DNA from: Clostridia bacterium
GTDB lineage: Bacteria > Bacillota > Clostridia > Oscillospirales > QAKW01
DNA: 13,763 nucleotides
Assembly (NCBI GenBank): GCA_017442025.1
Contig: JAFSBD010000111.1
Span: 1-13,763 of the forward strand
Reading direction: 5' to 3'
Every line of letters starts with the position of its first letter. Position 1 is the first letter of the stretch. Shown here in pieces: positions 6,559 through 12,672 of this stretch. Position numbers and translations under genes: made by a program. The notes under the pieces are model-generated. The model had not been told where the DNA came from. It worked only from the letters and a program-made list of their open reading frames with translations, and did not search any database.

Positions 6559-6679
6559 TGTCCATCATTTTCGGTTGCCTGCCTCGCAGGCGAGAAAATT
6601 GGACATCGTATAATATCCGCAACATCAGCAAACACCAATGTTCGCAGGTTCCTTGTGCGGATATTATATCATAAAGAAA

Positions 6680-7669
6680 TTAAAAAGGGAACAGAAAAAA
6701 TAGTTTTGCAAGCAAAAAAGCAAGCCCCCCGCAGATGGGGAAGGTCAGCCCCCAGGCAAGGAACATGGAGCCCGCGATCTTGCGGTCCACCTGCCCCGCC
6801 GCTCCCATCATGGCGCAGGTCTTGGCATGGGTGGTGCTGACAGGCAAGCCCTGCAAGGTGGATAAAAGCAGGCTGACCGTTCCTGCCAGATCGGCGGCAA
6901 AACCCTGCCGCTGATCCATTACCACCATCTCCTCCCCCACCTTGCGGATGATCCGCCCGCCGCCCAGCAGCGTCCCGGCGGACATCACCGCGCTGCATAA
7001 AAGAAGCATCCATAGGGGAAGCTCCTCCGAAGCTCCCGCGCCCCAAAGGCTTTTGCCCAGGAGCAAAATAGAGGCGAATTTCGGGGTATCCTGCAGGCCG
7101 TGGGCAAAGGCCATTAAGGCCGCAGAAACCATCTGCCCGCCCCGCCAAAAGGCGGGCCTTGCCCCTATTTTTGCAAAGAGGGCAGAAAAGCCCATCCCTC
7201 CTAAATATCCCAGCCCCACCGAAAAGATCAGCCCGCAGGCTACCCGCCCCAAGGCGGGCAGGGAGATGCCGCCCGCCGAAAGGGCCAGCGACGCGCCCAT
7301 CAAGGCGGCCATCAGCCCGTGGCTTTCGCTGGTGGGGATGCCAAACCACCATGCTGCCACCGCCCATAGAATCACCGCCAGCATGGCGGCGGCCAAGGCC
7401 GCCGCCCCCGCGTCGGCAGAAAAATTTCCCAGGTTCAAAACCGTCTCGGCCACCTTATCCCCTAAGGTCAGTGCCGCCAAGCCGCCAAGGCCGTTGAGTA
7501 TCCCCGCCATAAGCACCCCCTGCCCCATGGTCAGGGCGCGGGTGGCGATGGCCGATGCAATGGCATTGGGCGCATCGGTCCAGCCGTTGACGAATAATAC
7601 CCCCAAGGTAATGACGACCACCATCGCTCCCAAGGAAGAGGAAAATGCCGCTTCAAAAAACGCTTGCAT
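6680..7669 (-). CDS. PiT-family inorganic phosphate transporter
   Basis: With the start chosen here the protein has 329 residues and is almost entirely hydrophobic, with about ten membrane helices. The duplicated PiT signature is visible: NGWTDAPNAIA (28-38) in the first half and GLPVSTTHA (274-282) in the second. GIPTSESHG (110-118) and AHGLQD (189-194) are also family hallmarks. PiT proteins import phosphate with H+ or Na+, usually as a metal-phosphate complex. An ATG 15 nt upstream (7684) exists, but the codons between carry the ribosome-binding site AGGTGG (7676-7681, 6 nt before the chosen ATG), so 7669 is preferred. The family often sits beside a PhoU-like (DUF47) partner, and none is present here. 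The gene is bordered by palindromic elements on both sides and looks notably G+C-rich against them. It may be read from the deacetylase promoter or its own. Confidence 0.92.
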   Translation of the reverse strand: MQAFFEAAFSSSLGAMVVVITLGVLFVNGWTDAPNAIASAIATRALTMGQGVLMAGILNGLGGLAALTLGDKVAETVLNLGNFSADAGAAALAAAMLAVILWAVAAWWFGIPTSESHGLMAALMGASLALSAGGISLPALGRVACGLIFSVGLGYLGGMGFSALFAKIGARPAFWRGGQMVSAALMAFAHGLQDTPKFASILLLGKSLWGAGASEELPLWMLLLCSAVMSAGTLLGGGRIIRKVGEEMVVMDQRQGFAADLAGTVSLLLSTLQGLPVSTTHAKTCAMMGAAGQVDRKIAGSMFLAWGLTFPICGGLAFLLAKLFFLFPF

Positions 7670-7675
7670 AAAAAA

Positions 7676-7697
7676 CCACCTCATACCATTCTATGAG
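7676..7697 (-). promoter_or_regulatory. Ribosome-binding site of the phosphate transporter, partly in a hairpin
   Basis: Read on the minus strand, CTCATA (7692-7697) pairs with TATGAG (7680-7685) around a 6-nt loop. The second arm covers the first two bases of the ribosome-binding site AGGTGG (7676-7681). Bases 7694-7699 can instead pair with 7980-7985 at the far end of the intergenic palindrome. The site could therefore be exposed or hidden depending on which fold forms. This is inferred from complementarity only. Confidence 0.4.
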
Positions 7698-7985
7698 AAA
7701 GATATCGCGATATATTGCTACGCAATGCGATATATTTTCTTTGAAAATGCGATATGTTTGTTCATAGAAAGAAACAAACGCTATATATTTTCCAAAACTA
7801 TTTGGAAAATACGAAGGAAAAAATCCGGTCTGCAAACAGACCGGATTTTCATTAAAATGTGGCGTAGCCACTCCTTAACATTTGCCAAAGGCAAATATAT
7901 CGCGTCCAAAGACATATCGCGGTTGCCTCATGCAACTATATCGCATTTTTTGCAAGCAAAAAATATCTCGCTGTTTTTCTTCTCA
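7694..7985. repeat. Nested box-and-hairpin palindrome filling the intergenic region ('fishbone' array)
   Basis: Four left boxes are matched by four right boxes in mirror order. Box 7707-7716 pairs with 7962-7971 (9 of 10), 7724-7734 with 7937-7947 (11 of 11), 7749-7757 with 7912-7920 (9 of 9), and 7779-7790 with 7893-7904 (11 of 12). An outer TGAGAA/TTCTCA (7694-7699/7980-7985) may close it at the deacetylase stop codon. A local hairpin sits between each two neighbouring boxes: TTGC/GCAA, TTTTC/GAAAA and GTTTGTT/AACAAAC on the left; GTC/GAC, GTTGC/GCAAC and ATTTTTTG/CAAAAAAT on the right. The centre holds hairpins at 7787-7810, 7820-7849, 7859-7871 and 7880-7896. The variant box CATATCGC keeps its own matching partner. 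No coding frame is credible. The fold is a chain of four-way junctions in RNA or extruded DNA. Function is unknown. Confidence 0.8.
7820..7849 (-). terminator. Terminator-like hairpin at the centre of the array
   Basis: A perfect 13-bp stem (7820-7832 with 7837-7849, core ATCCGGTCTG) has a 4-nt loop. In minus-strand reading the stem is followed by a run of six T (bases 7823 to 7818), which is the classical form of an intrinsic terminator for the deacetylase gene. It lies about 130 nt past that gene's stop codon and is enclosed by the nested boxes. If it works, the phosphate transporter needs a promoter of its own inside or just beyond the array. Confidence 0.65.
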
Positions 7986-8756
7986 AAGAGAATCAAGACT
8001 TACGATCTTGTAGCCTTCGTTTCGCAGAGCATCGATCAGATCGCCCAAAATCGTCGCATTGGTTTGGGAGGTGGAATGGAGCAATAAAATGCAGCCGTTA
8101 TGCATGCGGCTTAAGATCTTTTGCTTTGCCGCCTCGGGGTCAGGTTGATCATTCTCTACCCAATCGTAATAGGCGAAGCTCCAGAAAACGCTTTTCAGCC
8201 CGAGCTTTTCATTATAGTCCAGCGCCCGCTCGGAAAATCTTCCGCAGGGATAGCGAAAATAGCCCGATGGGATGATGCCGTAGCCCTGCAAAATCTCATT
8301 CCAGCCCTCCACCTGCGCCCGATAGGTGGAAAGATCGGTCAGCTTGGTCATATCCGCATGGTTTAAGGTATGATTGCCGATGATATGCCCTTCGGCGGCC
8401 ATTCGCCGCACCACCGCCTCATTTTGCTTGAGGAAATTTCCATCGACAAAAAATGCGCCCGTTACCCCTTTTTCCTTGAGGGTATCCAAAATCTGCCCAT
8501 GGGTGCCCTTATCAAAGCCCGCATCAAAGGTCAGCGCCACCTTTTTCTCCTCCGCATTGCCGCAATAGAGCACCGACCGCCCTTGCAGGTCGATCTCCCC
8601 GATCACCTCAGGCTGGCGGTGCTCCTCATTGGGCTTAAAATACCATTCATGCCCCGCGGTGGAGGATACGCTCCCATCGGCGCTGGCCATAAACAGCAGG
8701 CCGATCACCAAAAGCGGAACTGCCAAAAATAGGATCAGATCCTTGCCCTTTATCAT
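7983..8756 (-). CDS. PdaA-like polysaccharide deacetylase (probable spore cortex muramic delta-lactam de-N-acetylase)
   Basis: The 257-residue protein has an N-terminal hydrophobic segment (about 6-26) that acts as signal peptide or anchor, then a NodB-type deacetylase domain (about 72-256). The motifs are TFDAG (76-80, catalytic Asp78), HTLNH (129-133, metal-binding His129 and His133), RYPCG (168-172) and LLHS (225-228, His227). The second Asp usual in NodB enzymes is Ala79. The PdaA branch also departs from Asp at this position (Asn in the Bacillus enzyme, from memory), and the spacing and sequence around GHIIGNH and VFWSFAYYDW fit PdaA. PdaA removes the acetyl group from N-acetylmuramic acid so that muramic delta-lactam can form in spore cortex. 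The start is supported by AAAGGAGTGAT before ATG. A general peptidoglycan deacetylase is the alternative. Confidence 0.87.
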   Translation of the reverse strand: MIKGKDLILFLAVPLLVIGLLFMASADGSVSSTAGHEWYFKPNEEHRQPEVIGEIDLQGRSVLYCGNAEEKKVALTFDAGFDKGTHGQILDTLKEKGVTGAFFVDGNFLKQNEAVVRRMAAEGHIIGNHTLNHADMTKLTDLSTYRAQVEGWNEILQGYGIIPSGYFRYPCGRFSERALDYNEKLGLKSVFWSFAYYDWVENDQPDPEAAKQKILSRMHNGCILLLHSTSQTNATILGDLIDALRNEGYKIVSLDSL

Positions 8757-8847
8757 TTATATCACTCCTTTTTCTATATTGTTTGGAAAGAAGGGGCAAA
8801 AAATCCCCAATTTCAGCAAAATAGATATGGTAATTTTATGATTTTTT

Positions 8848-8856
8848 TGATATAAT
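8848..8856 (+). promoter_or_regulatory. Extended -10 promoter element of typA
   Basis: TGATATAAT is a perfect TATAAT hexamer (8851-8856) with the TGn extension. Transcription would begin near 8863, giving a leader of about 35 nt to the ATG at 8898. The -35 position (8828-8833, tggtaa) is weak. The upstream stretch is very A+T-rich, which suits an UP-like element. The same nine-base word occurs in the palindromic element at 6,525-6,675. Confidence 0.65.
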
Positions 8857-8897
8857 ACATTTTTGGATAAAATATGAAGCTTTAAAGAAGGGTGTTT

Positions 8898-10721
8898 ATG
8901 AAACGAGAAGATTTAAGAAATATTGCCATCATCGCCCACGTTGACCATGGAAAAACCACCTTGGTGGATGAGATGCTCAAGCAGGGCGGTGTTTTTCGCA
9001 GCAATCAGGCGGTGGCCGACCGTGTGATGGATAGCAACGACCTGGAGCGGGAGCGCGGTATCACCATTTTAGCTAAAAATACCGCCGCCCATTGGAAGGA
9101 TACCAAGATCAACATCGTTGATACCCCGGGCCACGCCGATTTCTCCGGCGAGGTGGAGCGGATCTTAAAGATGGTGAGCGGCGTTCTTTTGCTGGTGGAT
9201 TCCTTTGAGGGTGCGATGCCCCAGACTCGCTTTGTTTTGCAAAAGGCGCTGGAGATGGGCCATCAGATCATCGTTGTTGTCAATAAAGTCGATCGCCCCG
9301 ATGCCCGCCCCCTGGAAGTGGTGGATGAGGTATTGGAGCTTTTGATCGAGCTGGGCGCAACGGATGAGCAGCTCGATAGCCCCATCCTCTTCTGTTCCGG
9401 TCGGGAAGGCACCGCCTCCCTCACCCCCGACGAAAAGGGCGTGGACCTTGCCCCCCTCTTTGATAAGATCTTAGAGCAGATCCCCGCCCCCGAAGGGGAG
9501 GAGGAAGAGCCTCTGCAGATGCTGGTCTCTTCCATCGACTATAATGATTTCGTCGGCCGGATCGGCATCGGTCGGGTAGAGCGGGGCGTCATCCGCCAGA
9601 ATGAGGAGCTTTCCATCTGCAACTATCATCACCCCGAAACCATCCGCAAAGGGCGGGTGCAGGCGCTCTTTGCCATCGAGGGCTTAAACCGCGTACCCAT
9701 CACCGAAGCGAAGGTGGGCGATATCGTTGCCTTTTCGGGCATTGAAAACGTTACCATCGGCGAGACCCTCTGCGCCGCTGATACCCCCGAACCGCTCCCC
9801 TTTGTTAAGATCAGCGAGCCCACCCTGGAGATGAACTTCATGGTCAACAACAGCCCCTTCGCCGGCCGCGAGGGCAAGTTTGTTACCTCCCGCCATCTCC
9901 GCGATCGGCTGATGCGGGAGCTTTTGAAGGACGTTTCCCTGCGGGTAGAAGAGGGCGAGACCGCCGATACCTTCAAGGTGGCGGGCCGCGGAGAGATGCA
10001 CCTTTCCATCCTGATCGAGACCATGCGGCGGGAAGGCTATGAGTTTGCCGTTTCCATGCCCCATGTTCTTTATAAAGAGATCGACGGTAAAAAATGCGAG
10101 CCCATCGAGCATGTTTTCATCGATGTGCCCGACGATTGCGTCGGCGCGGTGGTAGAACGCCTCGGCTCCCGCAAGGGCGAGATGCTGACCATGGAGCCCA
10201 ACGGCTCCCGCATGAAGTTGGAATATTTGGTTCCCGCCCGCGGCCTGATCGGCTATAAGAGCGATTTCCTCACCGCCACCCGCGGCGAGGGCATTATGAA
10301 CTCCATCTTCCACGGCTATGAACCCTATAAGGGCGAGATCCCCGGCCGCTCCAGCGGCTCGCTCATCGCCTTTGAGACCGGCGAAGCGGTCACCTACGGC
10401 CTTTTTAATGCCCAGGAGCGAGGCGCCCTCTTTATCGATGCGGGTGTTCCGGTTTATGAGGGTATGATCGTCGGTATGAATCCCAAGGGGGATGATATCG
10501 CCGTCAATGTTTGCAAAAGAAAGCACGTTACCAATATGCGCGCCAGCGGCTCGGATGAAGCCCTTCGGCTGGTGCCCCCCAAGCGGCTGAGCCTGGAAGA
10601 ATCCATCGAGTTCATCGCCCCCGATGAGCTGATCGAGGTTACCCCCACCAACATCCGCCTGCGCAAGCGCATCTTAGATAATTCCCAACGGCTCCGCGAA
10701 GCCGCAAAACTCAAGCAATAA
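8898..10721 (+). CDS. typA: Translational GTPase TypA/BipA
   Basis: The product has 607 residues from the ATG chosen here, the usual TypA length. GTPase motifs are complete: G1 AHVDHGKTT (13-21), G2 in RERGITI (51-57), G3 DTPGHAD (75-81), G4 NKVD (129-132) and G5 CSGREG (about 166-171). Elongation-factor-like domains II, III and V follow, and the TypA-specific C-terminal domain includes the TPTNIRLRKR stretch near the end. TypA binds the ribosome with GTP and aids ribosome assembly and growth under stress or cold. A GTG two codons upstream is in frame but overlaps the ribosome-binding site (AAGGG, 8888-8892), so ATG at 8898 is preferred. An extended -10 promoter lies about 40 nt upstream. DUF975 follows after 13 nt and is probably co-transcribed. 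Confidence 0.97.
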   Translation: MKREDLRNIAIIAHVDHGKTTLVDEMLKQGGVFRSNQAVADRVMDSNDLERERGITILAKNTAAHWKDTKINIVDTPGHADFSGEVERILKMVSGVLLLVDSFEGAMPQTRFVLQKALEMGHQIIVVVNKVDRPDARPLEVVDEVLELLIELGATDEQLDSPILFCSGREGTASLTPDEKGVDLAPLFDKILEQIPAPEGEEEEPLQMLVSSIDYNDFVGRIGIGRVERGVIRQNEELSICNYHHPETIRKGRVQALFAIEGLNRVPITEAKVGDIVAFSGIENVTIGETLCAADTPEPLPFVKISEPTLEMNFMVNNSPFAGREGKFVTSRHLRDRLMRELLKDVSLRVEEGETADTFKVAGRGEMHLSILIETMRREGYEFAVSMPHVLYKEIDGKKCEPIEHVFIDVPDDCVGAVVERLGSRKGEMLTMEPNGSRMKLEYLVPARGLIGYKSDFLTATRGEGIMNSIFHGYEPYKGEIPGRSSGSLIAFETGEAVTYGLFNAQERGALFIDAGVPVYEGMIVGMNPKGDDIAVNVCKRKHVTNMRASGSDEALRLVPPKRLSLEESIEFIAPDELIEVTPTNIRLRKRILDNSQRLREAAKLKQ

Positions 10722-10734
10722 GGAGGTTTCTTCC

Positions 10735-11484
10735 ATGCCATCATCATCTGAATTCCGTCGCCGCGCCCGCGAAGCTTTGCGGGGCAAGTGGCCGCTGGCC
10801 GCTGTAGTCGCTTTTTTGGCCACTCTGCTGGGTGCCACCGTTTCAACTTCAGGCGGCAGTATTAGTCTCCCCGATTTTTCCGATTCCTCTTCGGAAGAAA
10901 GCGGACTTTCCCCTGAAATCGAACAGTTCATCGATCAATGGATTGGCGTTATTGCCGTGATCCTTATCATCGTCCTGTTAGGCGCGGCGATCATCGGCCT
11001 TGTGCAATTCATTCTGGGCGGCGCGGTCTCTTTGGGCTACGCTAAGTTTAATCTCAACATCGTGGACGGAAAGGAAGTTTCGGTTTCCACCCTGTTTTCC
11101 CAGTTTGACCGCTTCGGCGAAGGGTTTTGCATGAAACTGCTGATGAATATCTTTATCACCCTTTGGTCGTTGCTGTTTATCATCCCCGGCATTGTTAAAA
11201 CCTATTCCTACGCCATGATGCCCTTTATTTTGGCGGAAAATCCCCATCTTTCCGCCAATGAGGCCATCACCAAATCCCGCCAACTGATGGACGGGCATAA
11301 ATCCGAACTGTTTTACTTAGATCTGACCTTCATCGGTTGGGTCTTACTCAGCGTCTTTGTTCCTATTGTGGGCGCTCCGCTTGTTTCTTGCTACATAAAC
11401 ACATCTCGCGCGGCATTCTACCGCGAGATCTCCCGCTTTGATTCCACCTTATACCGCAATCCGGTTGAAGTCCCCGGAACTTAA
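10735..11484 (+). CDS. DUF975 family membrane protein
   Basis: The 249-residue protein has about five hydrophobic segments (about 20-36, 69-105, 137-165, 195-222 in groups). An acidic, serine-rich extracytoplasmic or cytoplasmic loop lies at about 45-68. The DUF975 pattern is visible: an Arg-rich N-terminus with AREALRGKW (11-19), IPGIVK (150-155), the AENP segment (167-170), a conserved MDGHK (185-189) and AAFYRE near the C-terminus (226-231). The biochemical function of this family is not established. It follows typA by 13 nt with a perfect AGGAGG (10721-10726) that overlaps the typA stop codon by one base, so it is the second gene of that transcript. A terminator comes directly after its stop. 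Confidence 0.88.
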   Translation: MPSSSEFRRRAREALRGKWPLAAVVAFLATLLGATVSTSGGSISLPDFSDSSSEESGLSPEIEQFIDQWIGVIAVILIIVLLGAAIIGLVQFILGGAVSLGYAKFNLNIVDGKEVSVSTLFSQFDRFGEGFCMKLLMNIFITLWSLLFIIPGIVKTYSYAMMPFILAENPHLSANEAITKSRQLMDGHKSELFYLDLTFIGWVLLSVFVPIVGAPLVSCYINTSRAAFYREISRFDSTLYRNPVEVPGT

Positions 11485-11493
11485 AACAACATA

Positions 11494-11522
11494 AAAAGCC
11501 ACCCGTGAAGGGTGGCTTTTTT
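11494..11522. terminator. Bidirectional terminator between the DUF975 and isocitrate dehydrogenase genes
   Basis: An 11-bp perfect stem (11494-11504 with 11510-11520, core GCCACCC/GGGTGGC) has a 5-nt loop and is followed by T-runs in both directions: TTTTTT at 11517-11522 on plus, and TTTTT across 11497-11493 on minus. It ends both converging transcripts. Confidence 0.93.
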
Positions 11523-11523
11523 G

Positions 11524-12672
11524 TTATAACTTTTCGATTGTTTCCATAACGTAGTTGGCGAACTCCGCGCAGGTGGCATTTTCTGCCTCACCCGTTGCCA
11601 CAATTTTGGCCTCCGTTTCGGTGCAGATCTGCAGTGCCTTTTCCAGCTTTTCAGCGGCCTCGGCTCTTGCAATATGGCGCAACAGCATGGCGGCGGCCTT
11701 AAAGATGCTGGAGGGGTTGGCATACTCCCCTAGGCCCTGCTCGATCAGGCGGGGGGCGGAGCCATGAATGGCTTCAAACATGGCGTAGGTATCGCCCACG
11801 TTTGCACTGCCCGCGGTGCCGACACCGCCTTGGATCTGGGCGGCCTCATCGGTGATGATATCCCCATAGAGGTTAGGGAGCAAAAAGACCTGGAACTTAC
11901 TGCGGATCACCTCATTAATGAGGTTGGCGGTCATAATATCCACATACCAATCCTCGGCGGTGATATCAGGATATTCGGCGGCAACCTCATGGCAGATGCG
12001 GGAGAAATTACCGTCGGTCTTTTTCATGATATTGGCCTTGGTAACGATGGCAACATTGGTCTTGCCGTTATTCTTGGCATATTCAAAGGCGGCCCTTGCG
12101 ATGCGGCGGGTGCCTGCATCGGTGGTAACCTTAAAATCCATCGCCAGTTTATCGGGGATCTCCACGCCGCGACTGCCGAGAACATATTCGCCCTCGCTGT
12201 TTTCACGGTAGAAGATCCAATCGATCCCCTCTTCGGGAACATTAACAGGGCGGACATTGGCATAAAGATCCAGCTCCCGCCGCATGGTTACATTGGCGCT
12301 TTCCATATTCCCGCCGGGGGGGGTGGTGGTGGGGCCCTTCAAGATCACATCGCAGGCCTTGAGGGCGGCCAGGGTATCATCGGGGATGGCCTTACCCACC
12401 TCCATGCGGCGCTCCAGAGTCAGACCGTCGATGGTGCGGATCTCGATGGTGCCCTTTTCAATTTCCTCTTTCAATAAATAGCGGAGCACCCGCTCACCCT
12501 CGCGGGTGATGATGGGGCCGATGCCATCGCCGCCGCAAACGCCGATCACGATCTTTTCCATCTTGGTATAATCCTTAGCCTCGCTCCCCGCGGCAATACG
12601 TTCCTGGCGGGCGAGCTGCTCAGTAATCAGGGTGCGGAAGGATTCCACCGCAGAATCAATATAGGCTTGCAT
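11524..12672 (-). CDS. Isocitrate dehydrogenase (isocitrate/isopropylmalate dehydrogenase family)
   Basis: The 382-residue enzyme has the beta-decarboxylating dehydrogenase fold. GGDGIGP (47-53) opens the domain, and ESANVTMRR (124-132) carries the Ser, Asn and Arg that contact isocitrate. Tyr155 in YREN and Lys212 in TKAN are the catalytic pair, Asp271 and Asp275 in YGDIITDE bind the metal, and HGSAP (303-307) begins the cofactor loop. It converts isocitrate to 2-oxoglutarate. Isopropylmalate or homoisocitrate are alternative substrates by family, but the aconitase gene directly upstream argues for isocitrate. Cofactor preference cannot be settled by eye. About 37 residues precede the conserved start of the fold. 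This extension is probably real, because the first ATG overlaps the aconitase stop by one base (TAATG) and has a strong AAGGAGGA site, whereas Met38 lacks that context. Confidence 0.9.
   Translation of the reverse strand: MQAYIDSAVESFRTLITEQLARQERIAAGSEAKDYTKMEKIVIGVCGGDGIGPIITREGERVLRYLLKEEIEKGTIEIRTIDGLTLERRMEVGKAIPDDTLAALKACDVILKGPTTTPPGGNMESANVTMRRELDLYANVRPVNVPEEGIDWIFYRENSEGEYVLGSRGVEIPDKLAMDFKVTTDAGTRRIARAAFEYAKNNGKTNVAIVTKANIMKKTDGNFSRICHEVAAEYPDITAEDWYVDIMTANLINEVIRSKFQVFLLPNLYGDIITDEAAQIQGGVGTAGSANVGDTYAMFEAIHGSAPRLIEQGLGEYANPSSIFKAAAMLLRHIARAEAAEKLEKALQICTETEAKIVATGEAENATCAEFANYVMETIEKL

Larger units (their letters stand above)
6525..6675. repeat. Three-hairpin palindromic element downstream of the phosphate transporter
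   Basis: Hairpin A pairs 6525-6533 and 6535-6540 with 6550-6558 and 6544-6549 (15 bp, one bulged base, loop AAC). Hairpin B pairs gtcca with tggac (6560-6564/6600-6604), ttttc with gaaaa (6568-6572/6594-6598) and gcctgc with gcaggc (6577-6582/6586-6591). Hairpin C pairs 6609-6621 perfectly with 6656-6668 (13 bp) around a 34-nt interior. The 13-mer attatatcataaa occurs at 6525-6537 and again at 6663-6675, so direct repeats bound the element. The right arm of A (6550-6558) can also pair with 6663-6671, which would close around B and compete with C. The element ends 4 nt from the transporter stop codon and no open reading frame of note lies within. It could be a MITE-like palindromic insertion or a 3'-end structure. 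Confidence 0.75.

Noticed and set aside
7670..7684. ATG at 7684 as the start of the phosphate transporter
   Set aside because: The codons from 7684 to 7670 contain the AGGTGG site that serves the ATG at 7669, and the upstream ATG has no comparable site at correct distance.
7707..7971. CRISPR-like reading of the repeated GCGATATA boxes
   Set aside because: Repeats are only 8-11 nt, they invert at the centre, and the 'spacers' are self-complementary hairpins of unequal length. No cas gene is near.
6942..8087. Open frame of 381 codons opposite the phosphate transporter, crossing the palindromic array
   Set aside because: It runs antisense through a clear transporter gene and then through hairpin sequence. 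Low-complexity translation and no domain make it a by-product of composition.
8892..8897. GTG at 8892 as the start of typA
   Set aside because: The codon overlaps the ribosome-binding site, and the ATG at 8898 gives the usual MKREDLRN start and proper spacing.
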